Shown here: positions 1 to 6,570 of the stretch, piece by piece
Layout of the letters: every line of letters begins with the position of its first letter
Position numbering within the stretch: the first letter of the stretch is position 1
NCBI GenBank assembly: GCA_934190685.1
Contig: CAKPTK010000056.1
Span: 1-14,655 of the forward strand
Length of the DNA: 14,655 nucleotides
Source of the DNA: an uncultured Prevotella sp.
GTDB lineage: Bacteria > Bacteroidota > Bacteroidia > Bacteroidales > Bacteroidaceae
Direction: 5' to 3'
The notes under the pieces: model-generated
Seen by the model: the letters and a program-made list of their open reading frames with translations, nothing else
What the model was told of the DNA's origin: nothing
Database searches by the model: none
Position numbers and translations under genes: made by a program

Positions 1-72
1 GAATCAGACAATCACCGACCGATTACATTGTTATCTGTTCAGATGTAAGGAGTAGTGTCTTGTTTACGAATG

Positions 73-104
73 CAAATGTATTGCTATTCCATCAGCCATG
101 CAAT
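73..104 (-). promoter_or_regulatory. Leftward Bacteroidota-type promoter for a gene left of the window
   Basis: On the minus strand, a -7 element TACATTTG (plus-strand 73-80) is preceded at 20 bases by ATTG (plus-strand 101-104). This matches the TTTG-N19-21-TAnnTTTG pattern of the Bacteroidota primary sigma factor, with one mismatch in the -33 element. No usable leftward start codon lies between here and position 1, because the only minus-strand ATG (26-28) runs directly into TAA. The gene it serves would therefore begin outside the window with a leader of more than about 65 bases. The promoter is seen in sequence; its activity is inferred. Confidence 0.45.
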
Positions 105-161
105 ACCGATAAATAGGTAATTTTCAAGTAGGTAGAAGACGTGGAGAACTACCAACATTTA

Positions 162-174
162 GGTATAATATACC
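162..174. promoter_or_regulatory. Palindrome GGTATA-A-TATACC, possible operator
   Basis: A perfect 13-base palindrome (arms GGTATA and TATACC around one A) lies about 120 bases upstream of the hemerythrin-LuxR gene. Around it are three copies of TAGGTA (114-119, 129-134, 160-165), an inverted TACCTA (212-217) and an 11-base direct repeat ATACCGATAAA (103-113 and 170-180). The rest of 1-295 holds no supportable gene. It lies between a leftward promoter and a rightward gene, which is a usual place for operators. The binding protein is unknown, and short AT-rich palindromes also arise by chance. Confidence 0.3.
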
Positions 175-227
175 GATAAAAAGCGGTTCTCTCCTCAGAA
201 AATGATGAAAATACCTAATTATGGTTA

Positions 228-258
228 TTGTGTGTATCGCATTTTTTTTGTTATTTTG
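228..258 (+). promoter_or_regulatory. Probable promoter of the hemerythrin-LuxR regulator
   Basis: TTATTTTG (251-258) resembles the Bacteroidota -7 element TAnnTTTG, though with one base fewer between TA and TTTG. TTG (228-230) lies 20 bases upstream as a -33 element. Transcription would begin near 265, leaving a leader of about 30 bases before the ATG at 296. The match is imperfect, so this is the best candidate rather than a firm call. Confidence 0.35.
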
Positions 259-295
259 CATCCGGAAATAACATAAATGAGTAGCGGCCATAAGG

Positions 296-1297
296 ATGAC
301 AACCCTACTCAATCACGACGATCAAAAACACGCAAGACAGATGAAAAGGCAGAAACTTTATGAGGCTGATGACAAGATGATTTCCCTCATCAGAGACAAC
401 TACAACATTCTGCAGAGTCTGGGCAGCTTCGGCATCAGCTTGGGCTTTGGCGACAAGACCGTCAGCGAAGTGTGCGAGGAACAGCATGTAGACACCAACA
501 CCTTCCTGACCGTGGTCAACTTCACCATCAACGGCGAGCACAACGTGACAGATTTGGAAAACTTGTCTGTGCCCACCTTGCTGCAATATCTCCGTGCGAG
601 CCACGAATATTATCTCGGTTTCCAGTTGCCCTTTATCAGAAAGGAACTGGAAGACGCGCTTGATGAAAATGACAATCTCGGCAGACTGATTCTCAAACTT
701 TATGACGACTACGCTCATTCCATCACCATGCACATGAAGAATGAGGAGAAAACGGTCTTCCCTTATGTCGAGGCGCTGCTTGCCGGCAAGCCTACCCCGG
801 GCTATGACATCGAGACCTACTCCAAACATCACAATCAGGAAAGCAACAAACTGGTGGAGTTGAAAAGTATTATCATCAAGTATCTGCCTTCGGACGGACT
901 TCACAACAACAAGCTCTCCGCCACCTTATATGATATATATAATAATGAGGACTGGCTCCGTCTGCACACCGAAGTGGAGGAAAATATCTTCGCTCCCGCC
1001 ATTAGAAACTTGGAGAAAAAGTTGAGGCAAGGTGACGTAACTGCCAAGATAACAAGCATGTTGGGTAGTCAGCAGGACAATGGAAACGCTCTGAGCGACC
1101 GCGAAAAGGACGTTTTGGTGGCTTTGGTACAGGGTATGAGCAATAAGGAAATCGGCGAGCATCTTTGCATCGCCACCAACACGGTCATCACCCACAGGCG
1201 CAACATCGCCCGTAAGTTGCAGATACACAGCGCGGCAGGTCTGACCATTTATGCAATAGTTAATGACCTGGTTGATATCAGTGCCGTGAAGCTATAG
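296..1297 (+). CDS. RIC/YtfE-like hemerythrin domain fused to LuxR-type DNA-binding domain; putative O2/NO-responsive regulator
   Basis: This 333-residue protein has three visible parts. Residues ~32-80 resemble the ScdA_N segment of ScdA/YtfE (RIC) proteins, but FGDKT (51-55) stands where those usually carry a Cys pair. Residues ~95-245 form a hemerythrin-like four-helix domain: H103, H146xxxE150, H178 or H179, and H224xxxE228 reproduce the order and approximate spacing of the di-iron ligands of E. coli YtfE (H84, H129/E133, H160, H204/E208). Residues ~266-327 are a LuxR/GerE helix-turn-helix with recognition region TNTVITHRRNIARKL. RIC proteins act in repair of damaged iron-sulfur or di-iron centres and bind O2/NO. 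Joined to a DNA-binding domain, the module is more likely a sensor, which is inference. No signal peptide, so cytoplasmic. It is a single-gene unit with its own terminator, upstream of nrdDG. The ATG at 296 is the first in frame; no strong ribosome-binding site is seen. Confidence 0.85.
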   Translation: MTTLLNHDDQKHARQMKRQKLYEADDKMISLIRDNYNILQSLGSFGISLGFGDKTVSEVCEEQHVDTNTFLTVVNFTINGEHNVTDLENLSVPTLLQYLRASHEYYLGFQLPFIRKELEDALDENDNLGRLILKLYDDYAHSITMHMKNEEKTVFPYVEALLAGKPTPGYDIETYSKHHNQESNKLVELKSIIIKYLPSDGLHNNKLSATLYDIYNNEDWLRLHTEVEENIFAPAIRNLEKKLRQGDVTAKITSMLGSQQDNGNALSDREKDVLVALVQGMSNKEIGEHLCIATNTVITHRRNIARKLQIHSAAGLTIYAIVNDLVDISAVKL

Positions 1298-1325
1298 AAA
1301 AGAAAGTTTAAAAAGAATATATTTC

Positions 1326-1359
1326 TCCGTTAGGATGCTTTGTCCTAACGGATTTTTTT
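1326..1359 (+). terminator. Rho-independent terminator of the hemerythrin-LuxR gene
   Basis: A perfect 10-base-pair stem (TCCGTTAGGA at 1326-1335, TCCTAACGGA at 1343-1352) with a 7-base loop is followed directly by seven T residues (1353-1359). It lies 28 bases after the stop codon of the regulator and separates it from the nrdD unit. The loop contains TTTG (1339-1342), which may double as the -33 element of the next promoter. Confidence 0.9.
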
Positions 1360-1368
1360 GTATCTTTG
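1339..1368 (+). promoter_or_regulatory. Promoter of the nrdD-nrdG-luxR operon, overlapping the upstream terminator
   Basis: TATCTTTG (1361-1368) is an exact Bacteroidota -7 element (TAnnTTTG). TTTG (1339-1342) lies 18 bases upstream, slightly short of the usual 19-21, and falls in the loop of the preceding terminator. Transcription would start near 1375 and give a leader of about 150 bases before nrdD. No other -7 match was noticed between 1300 and 1525. Confidence 0.65.
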
Positions 1369-1414
1369 CAAACGTTTTTGAAAAGGAATCTAAACGACAT
1401 TCATCGCTGTTTCT

Positions 1415-1472
1415 CGCAAAAAGTTTTCCAAAACGGGAAACTTTTGAAAAACAAAAACGCAAAAAGTTTTCC
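1415..1472 (+). repeat. 15-base direct repeat and hairpin in the nrdD leader
   Basis: CGCAAAAAGTTTTCC occurs twice, at 1415-1429 and 1458-1472 (43-base period). The first copy is also the left arm of an imperfect hairpin: AAAGTTTTCC (1420-1429) pairs with GGGAAACTTT (1435-1444) across a short A-rich loop, with one G-T wobble. Both lie in the predicted untranslated leader of nrdD, between promoter and start codon. They could be paired operator sites or an RNA element. No known riboswitch or NrdR box is recognised. Confidence 0.5.
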
Positions 1473-1496
1473 GAAAAGGTGAACTTCTAACTGAAC

Positions 1497-1529
1497 ACAA
1501 TTGCTTAAATATACAAAATACCGGAATGG
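1497..1529 (+). repeat. Copy of the nrdG start region placed directly before nrdD
   Basis: Bases 1497-1529 match 3657-3687 (the start of nrdG) at 28 of 31 positions, with two single-base gaps. The shared blocks are ACAA, TGCTTAAATAT, AAA, TACCGGA and TGG. In nrdG this stretch encodes the first nine residues. Here it is out of frame and ends on the nrdD start codon, which aligns with codon 9 (GTG) of nrdG. It may be the scar of a small duplication within the operon or a shared translation or regulatory element. Confidence 0.6.
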
Positions 1530-3628
1530 AAATGAACAACTTTACAATCACAAAACGAGACGGCTCCAAGGACTTGTTCTCCTTGGACAAAATCATGAAC
1601 GCCATCGTGAAGGCGTTTGAGTCAGTGAACGAACCTGCTGATTTGGGAAGCATCTCAAAGATTATCAGCCATCTCGACATCCATGAAAACATCAAGGTAG
1701 AAGACATTCAAAACCAGGTGGAGACGGCATTGATGAAAGAAGGCTATTATAAGGTGGCCAAGTCTTTCATCATCTATCGCCAAGAGCACAACGAAGACCG
1801 CGAGGTGCTCGACAAGTTGAAGTTCCTCACCGACTACTGCGATGCAGCCAACGCTGCCACTGGATCCAAGTATGACGCCAACGCCAATGTGGAGCACAAG
1901 AACATTGCCACGCTCATCGGTGAACTTCCCAAGTCGAACTTCATCCGTCTGAACCGCCGTCTGCTTACTGACCGTATTAAGAAGATGTATGGCAAGGAAT
2001 TGGCCAACGAGTATCTTGACAAACTCAACCACCACTTTATATATAAGAACGACGAGACATCGCTTGCCAACTATTGCGCATCCATCACCATGTATCCATG
2101 GTTGATCGGCGGCACCACATCCATTGGCGGCAACTCTACAGCACCCACCAACCTCAAGTCTTTCTGTGGCGGCTTTGTCAATATGGTGTTCATGGTGTCA
2201 AGTATGCTTTCCGGAGCTTGCGCCACACCGGAGTTTCTGATGTATCTCAACTACTTCATCGGTCTCGAATATGGTCAGGATTACTGGCAGCACGCCGACA
2301 AGGTGGTGGACCTCTCTATCAAGCAGCGCACCATCGACAAGATGATCACCGACTGTTTCGAGCAGATTGTCTATTCCATCAACCAGCCTACGGGTGCCCG
2401 CAACTACCAGGCCGTGTTCTGGAACATCTCTTATTATGACAAGTATTATTTCCAGAGCCTGTTCGACAACTTCTATTTCCCCGACGGCAGTCAGCCCGAC
2501 TGGGAGAGCCTCTCATGGTTGCAGAAGCGTTTCATGAAGTGGTTCAACAAGGAACGCACCAAGACCGTGCTGACCTTCCCCGTGGAAACCATGGCGCTGC
2601 TCACCGAGAATGGCGAGTGCAAGGACAAGGAATGGGGCGACTTCACGGCGGAGATGTATGCCGCGGGCCACTCTTTCTTCACCTATATGAGCGACAGCGC
2701 CGACTCTCTGAGCTCTTGCTGCCGTCTGCGCAACGAGATTCAGGACAACGGATTCAGCTATACGCTCGGTGCCGGCGGCATCTCCACAGGTTCCAAGAGT
2801 GTGCTCACCATCAACTTGAACCGCTGCATCCAGTATGCTGTGAACAACAAGCTGGACTATAAGGAATATCTCAGCGGCATCATCGATCTTTGCCACAAGG
2901 TGCAACTGGCCTACAACGAGAACCTCAAGGACCTTCAAGCCCACGGCATGTTGCCACTCTTCGACGCCGGCTATATCAACATCGACCGCCAGTATCTCAC
3001 TATCGGTATCAACGGACTGGTAGAGGCTGCCGAGTTCATGGGACTCAAGATTACGCCAAACGACGACTATCTGCACTTCGTGCAAGGCGTGCTCGGCTTG
3101 GTGGAGAAATATAACAAGCAGTATCGCACCAAGGGTGCCATGTTCAACTGCGAGATGATTCCTGCCGAGAATGTGGGCGTGAAGCATGCCAAGTGGGACC
3201 GTGAGGACGGCTATTTCGTGCCACGCGACTGCTACAACAGTTATTTCTATGTGGTGGAGGACGACTCGCTCTCGATCATCGACAAGTTCAAGCTCCATGG
3301 CGCTCCCTATATCGAGCACCTCACAGGCGGCTCCGCGCTGCACATGAATCTGGACGAACATCTGTCGAAAGCACAGTATGCCCATCTGCTGAAGGTGGCT
3401 GCCAAGGAGGGATGCAACTATTTCACGTTCAACATCCCGAACACCATCTGCAACGACTGTGGACATATCGACAAGCGCTACCTCAAGGAATGCCCTCATT
3501 GCCACAGCAAGAATGTGGACTATATGACCCGCATCATCGGTTATCTGAAGCGTGTGAGCAACTTCTCGCAGGCCCGCCAGCAGGAGGCACACCGCCGCTA
3601 CTATGCCCATGCGGACAAGAATGTATAA
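1526..3628 (+). CDS. nrdD: Anaerobic (class III) ribonucleoside-triphosphate reductase, large subunit
   Basis: This enzyme reduces ribonucleoside triphosphates to deoxyribonucleotides under anaerobic conditions using a glycyl radical, and is the DNA-precursor enzyme expected of a strict anaerobe. The 700-residue product has the family's usual length and layout. An ATP-cone (about residues 4-95, beginning ITKRDGSKDLFSLDKI) is the allosteric domain. A long barrel follows, with candidate active-site cysteines C232 (GACATPEF) and C398/C399 (SLSSCCRLRNE). The C-terminus has a four-cysteine zinc site (C642, C645, C656, C659). The glycyl-radical loop TRIIGYL puts the radical on G672. Roles of C232 and C398/C399 are inferred from position. 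The start at 1526 is taken as first ATG; ATG 1532 is equally plausible and neither has a clear ribosome-binding site. nrdG follows after 31 bases in the same unit. The radical enzyme is destroyed by oxygen, which gives meaning to the flanking putative redox regulators. Confidence 0.97.
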   Translation: MEMNNFTITKRDGSKDLFSLDKIMNAIVKAFESVNEPADLGSISKIISHLDIHENIKVEDIQNQVETALMKEGYYKVAKSFIIYRQEHNEDREVLDKLKFLTDYCDAANAATGSKYDANANVEHKNIATLIGELPKSNFIRLNRRLLTDRIKKMYGKELANEYLDKLNHHFIYKNDETSLANYCASITMYPWLIGGTTSIGGNSTAPTNLKSFCGGFVNMVFMVSSMLSGACATPEFLMYLNYFIGLEYGQDYWQHADKVVDLSIKQRTIDKMITDCFEQIVYSINQPTGARNYQAVFWNISYYDKYYFQSLFDNFYFPDGSQPDWESLSWLQKRFMKWFNKERTKTVLTFPVETMALLTENGECKDKEWGDFTAEMYAAGHSFFTYMSDSADSLSSCCRLRNEIQDNGFSYTLGAGGISTGSKSVLTINLNRCIQYAVNNKLDYKEYLSGIIDLCHKVQLAYNENLKDLQAHGMLPLFDAGYINIDRQYLTIGINGLVEAAEFMGLKITPNDDYLHFVQGVLGLVEKYNKQYRTKGAMFNCEMIPAENVGVKHAKWDREDGYFVPRDCYNSYFYVVEDDSLSIIDKFKLHGAPYIEHLTGGSALHMNLDEHLSKAQYAHLLKVAAKEGCNYFTFNIPNTICNDCGHIDKRYLKECPHCHSKNVDYMTRIIGYLKRVSNFSQARQQEAHRRYYAHADKNV

Positions 3629-3656
3629 CAAGTCGTGGACGAAAGGAGAACGTTAG

Positions 3657-3687
3657 ACAATGCTTAAATATGTAAATACCGGAGTGG
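3657..3687 (+). repeat. nrdG start region, partner of the copy before nrdD
   Basis: This is the second member of the ~31-base pair of repeats described at 1497-1529. Here it overlaps the true coding start of nrdG (ATG at 3660 to codon 9). The ORF reading is intact in this copy and out of frame in the other, so this is presumably the original. Confidence 0.6.
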
Positions 3688-4127
3688 TCTTTCAGGAGAT
3701 ACCCGACGAGGTGACCCTTGCCGTCAATATCTCCCGCTGCCCCTGCCATTGTCCGGGATGCCACAGCCAGTATCTCGCCGAGGACATCGGCGAGCCGCTG
3801 ACCTCGCTCACCATCGAGGGCTTTGTCCGGGAATATGGCAACGACATCACCTGCATCTGCTTTATGGGAGGCGATGCGGAGCCTGCGACCGTCAACAAGT
3901 TGGCGCGCTATATCCATGAGAACCATCCACAATATAAGGTGGGATGGTATAGCGGTCGCTCACGGGTGCCGTCCAATGTGCGCAAGCGCGATTTCGACTA
4001 TATCAAGCTCGGCCCCTACATCGAGCATCTGGGCTGTCTGAAAGACCGCACCACCAACCAACGTCTCTATAAGCATGCCGCCGGCGATGACTTCACTGAC
4101 ATCACCGAACGCTTCTGGAAAAAATAG
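3660..4127 (+). CDS. nrdG: Anaerobic ribonucleotide reductase activating protein (radical SAM)
   Basis: NrdG is the radical-SAM activase that uses a [4Fe-4S] cluster and S-adenosylmethionine to place the glycyl radical on NrdD. The 155-residue protein carries the cluster motif CX3CX2C at C27, C31 and C34 (in SRCPCHCPGCH). Near residues 65-67 MGGDAEP has the Gly-rich glycine/SAM-contact pattern, and the short single-domain length is usual for NrdG. A ribosome-binding site AAGGAG (3642-3647) lies 12 bases before the ATG. The gene starts 31 bases after nrdD and ends 6 bases before the next regulator gene, so all three are probably one transcript. The first ~30 bases are duplicated in front of nrdD. 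Confidence 0.95.
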   Translation: MLKYVNTGVVFQEIPDEVTLAVNISRCPCHCPGCHSQYLAEDIGEPLTSLTIEGFVREYGNDITCICFMGGDAEPATVNKLARYIHENHPQYKVGWYSGRSRVPSNVRKRDFDYIKLGPYIEHLGCLKDRTTNQRLYKHAAGDDFTDITERFWKK

Positions 4128-4133
4128 ACATAG

Positions 4134-4742
4134 ATGAACAATCAAGAAACGAAAGGAATGAAACCCCGTGTGGCTGTCGTCGACACGAATGTGCTGGTGT
4201 GCATCGGTTTGAAGCACATGCTGCAGGAGGTGATGCCTTTCATGGAAGTAGACACATTCGGGTCGTTCGCTGAATTGGAGGCGAACGATCCGAATCGTTT
4301 TTTTCATTATTTTGTGGAAACCAACATCGTCGTTTCCAACATGAACTTCTTCACCGGTAGCCGTCACAAGACAATCGTCCTCAGTCCCTCGGCCGATCCT
4401 TCTGCCCAACTGACAGGTTTCCACACCCTTTGCACCCATCAGCCCGAGAGCGGTTTCGTGCGCCAGCTCCTCCAGTTGGAGCAGCATGCCCATGGTCATG
4501 GACAAAACCTGCCTCCTGTCGAGAAACACGCAGAAGAAAGGACTCTCACCGAACGGGAAGTGGAGGTGCTGGCTTTAGTGGTCAAGGGGAAAATCAACAA
4601 GGAGATAGCCGACGCCCTCAACATCAGCGTCACCACAGTCATCACCCACCGCAAGAACATTCAGGAAAAGCTGGGCGTGAAGAGCGTGTCGGCGTTGACC
4701 ATCTACGCCGTGATGCACGGAATTGTGTCGATGGACCTTTAG
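4134..4742 (+). CDS. LuxR-family transcriptional regulator with degenerate receiver-like N-terminus, in operon with nrdDG
   Basis: A 202-residue protein. Residues ~10-95 begin RVAVVDTNVLVCIGLKHML like a response-regulator receiver, but the usual phospho-acceptor aspartate after the third strand is absent: the segment reads NIVVSNMNFF (65-73). Phosphorylation control is therefore unlikely. Residues ~138-200 are a LuxR/GerE helix-turn-helix (LTEREVEVL, KEIADAL, TTVITHRKNIQEKL). Over 61 aligned positions this domain shares about 30 with that of the hemerythrin-LuxR protein upstream of nrdD, including VITHR and LTIYA. It starts 6 bases after nrdG, so it is likely co-transcribed and may control its own operon. 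The signal it senses is unknown; C23 and C100 are the only cysteines. Start 4134 is the first ATG; ATG 4158 is an alternative that leaves the receiver-like fold intact. Confidence 0.85.
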   Translation: MNNQETKGMKPRVAVVDTNVLVCIGLKHMLQEVMPFMEVDTFGSFAELEANDPNRFFHYFVETNIVVSNMNFFTGSRHKTIVLSPSADPSAQLTGFHTLCTHQPESGFVRQLLQLEQHAHGHGQNLPPVEKHAEERTLTEREVEVLALVVKGKINKEIADALNISVTTVITHRKNIQEKLGVKSVSALTIYAVMHGIVSMDL

Positions 4743-4846
4743 AAGGCCGGGGTAGGTTCGTTTGTTGCCTCAAAGAGATTTGGAGGAATTTGCTTGGCGT
4801 TAAGTTTGTTTAACGGTAATGGTTAAATAAAATCAAATGGATTTTA

Positions 4847-4854
4847 TACTTTTG
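4847..4854 (+). promoter_or_regulatory. Promoter -7 element of the leucine-rich-repeat gene
   Basis: TACTTTTG is an exact TAnnTTTG match, about 46 bases before the ATG at 4900. No clear TTTG lies at the usual distance; GTTA (4822-4825) is the closest position. Because this element lies downstream of the ATG at 4837, it argues that translation starts at 4900 and not earlier. Confidence 0.5.
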
Positions 4855-4899
4855 TACAATAATTCTAAGAGAAATACAAACCAAAAACAAGTTATCCTT

Positions 4900-6501
4900 A
4901 TGAACACAAGACGAATTCTGATTTTATCCATCCTATGCCTTAGCTTAGGAACGACCCAGGCCCCAGCCCAAGGGTTCCTGAACAAACTGAAAAACAAAGG
5001 TACCCAACTGCTCAAAAACGCCGCTCCGAAACCTGTGAAAAAGGTGCTCAACGAGGTGGATGATGTCAAGGCGACTGCCCGCCGGGGCAAGCAAAAGGTG
5101 GCTCGCCAGCAACAGAAGGCAGAAGATGTACGCGTCAGAAGCTTCCAACCCGCCACCAAGACCATCACCATCAAGTTTTGTGAAGGTGTCGGACCGAAAC
5201 AATGGTATGGACGTGTGGGAGGTATTACACCTCAACCGCCGGCAGAATGCCCGAAGCAGGTGGCATGGATTGACGCACTTCCTCAGTATCGGGACATGGA
5301 CAATGCCCGTTTGGTGGCAGAGCATGAGATGCTTGAGAAATGGATGAGACAGGGCAAACCTGCCTGTGAGCCAGTGTTGGTGCGCCGAGAACTGAATAGC
5401 GACGAACTTAGTGACCGTATTAGCGGATTGGACAATGTGGTGAAGCAAATTAACAATGATATTCCCGAAGAGGCGGAATTTTTGTCTTCTGCACTTGAAA
5501 ACGATGGCTTCAAGCATGCTGTCAACTCAGACTGGGCACCTTTATATAAATATCTTGATGAAAGCACAGTAAAATATCTCAAGTCTATCGACCGCAAGAC
5601 CAAGACGCTTGACGTGAAGGTGTATGAAGGCAACTCGTCAGATGCGGTCAGAGTACAGGTCGGGGAGATGTGGTTTAAAGTTAACTCGGCAAGACAGAAT
5701 GCCGTGCTCGAGTGTCTCGACCAAGACCAATCAGTAGGCAAGGACTATACCGTGCCATCGACCATCACCTATGCCGGCCGCACGTTCAAGGTGACGGAGA
5801 TTGGTGCCACGGCTTTCGCAGACTTGAAAATCAAGTCGGTGACACTCTCTCCGGGATTGAAAGTCATTGGCGACCAAGCTTTCACACGCACCCACATCTC
5901 GTCTATCACTATTCCGACAACGGTCACAGAAATCAAGAATAGGGCCTTTGCTGAAATTCCTACCCTCAAGACCATCACGATTCCCAACAACGTGCGTAAA
6001 CTCGGTCTTGGCCTTTTCACCCTGTGTACCGGCCTCACCTCCGCCACATTGCCAGAAACTGTTGACAACATGGGGAACACCGTGTTCTGGCTTTGCAGTT
6101 CGCTCACCCATGTCACCTTGCCCCAAAACTTGACGAAACTGCCTCAAAGCACTTTCGAGGATTGCAAGGCGCTCACCCACGTGGATTTGCCTAACTCCAT
6201 CACGCTCATCGACCAGAACGCCTTCAAGCACACGGGCCTCACTTCTGTGCCCGTTCCTGCCAGCCTTACCAAGATTGAGAGCAATGCCTTCGAAGGATGC
6301 AACAAGTTGACTTCGGTGTCGCTTCCCGCGCGGGTCGAGTTGGATTTCATGTCGTTCAAAGATTGCAAAGCGCTCAAAAAGGTGGCGATAGGCAAGCAGT
6401 ATCAAGGCGACCCCAGTTCTCTGTATGAATTCTTCATGGGTTGCTCTTTTGTCAATCCCCGCATGACCAAGGCCCCCGCTTGCGTGACCTATACGGAATA
6501 A
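4900..6501 (+). CDS. Secreted BspA-type leucine-rich-repeat protein
   Basis: A 533-residue exported protein. Residues 1-24 are a signal peptide (NTRRILILSILCLSLGTT, then a likely cleavage near APAQG); no lipobox Cys is present. A basic Lys/Arg-rich stretch (~25-85) and an unrecognised region (~90-280) follow. Residues 297-501 hold nine repeats of about 23 residues of the LRR_5/BspA kind, with a skeleton of I..xAF..c..L.sv.lP..v, for example TEIKNRAFAEIPTLKTITIP. Such repeats act in adhesion and protein binding in oral and gut Bacteroidota and other bacteria. No C-terminal type IX sorting domain is visible, so it is probably periplasmic or released by another route. The start at 4900 is preferred over 4837 because it opens a good signal peptide and lies after the promoter element. 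It is monocistronic and converges with the DUF5103 gene. Confidence 0.85.
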   Translation: MNTRRILILSILCLSLGTTQAPAQGFLNKLKNKGTQLLKNAAPKPVKKVLNEVDDVKATARRGKQKVARQQQKAEDVRVRSFQPATKTITIKFCEGVGPKQWYGRVGGITPQPPAECPKQVAWIDALPQYRDMDNARLVAEHEMLEKWMRQGKPACEPVLVRRELNSDELSDRISGLDNVVKQINNDIPEEAEFLSSALENDGFKHAVNSDWAPLYKYLDESTVKYLKSIDRKTKTLDVKVYEGNSSDAVRVQVGEMWFKVNSARQNAVLECLDQDQSVGKDYTVPSTITYAGRTFKVTEIGATAFADLKIKSVTLSPGLKVIGDQAFTRTHISSITIPTTVTEIKNRAFAEIPTLKTITIPNNVRKLGLGLFTLCTGLTSATLPETVDNMGNTVFWLCSSLTHVTLPQNLTKLPQSTFEDCKALTHVDLPNSITLIDQNAFKHTGLTSVPVPASLTKIESNAFEGCNKLTSVSLPARVELDFMSFKDCKALKKVAIGKQYQGDPSSLYEFFMGCSFVNPRMTKAPACVTYTE

Positions 6502-6570
6502 GCCGTTGGTAATACACGCAATAGCATTTCAAAGCATATACATTGGATAGAGGAGGGACGATAATCCTCT

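Noticed and set aside
124..312. 62-codon minus-strand reading frame before the hemerythrin gene
   Set aside because: It begins inside the divergent coding start, has no family resemblance or ribosome-binding site, and covers the promoter region.
2513..3631. 372-codon reading frame antisense to nrdD
   Set aside because: Shadow of a strongly coding gene; composition (Val/Leu/His-rich) is typical of antisense translation and nrdD is unmistakable.
4798..4815. CGTTAA-N6-TTAACG hairpin after the second LuxR gene
   Set aside because: Only 6 base pairs, AT-rich and without a following T-run, so not a convincing terminator.
4837..4899. Upstream in-frame start of the leucine-rich-repeat gene
   Set aside because: It lies before the -7 promoter element, and the 21 extra residues would bury an otherwise normal signal peptide.
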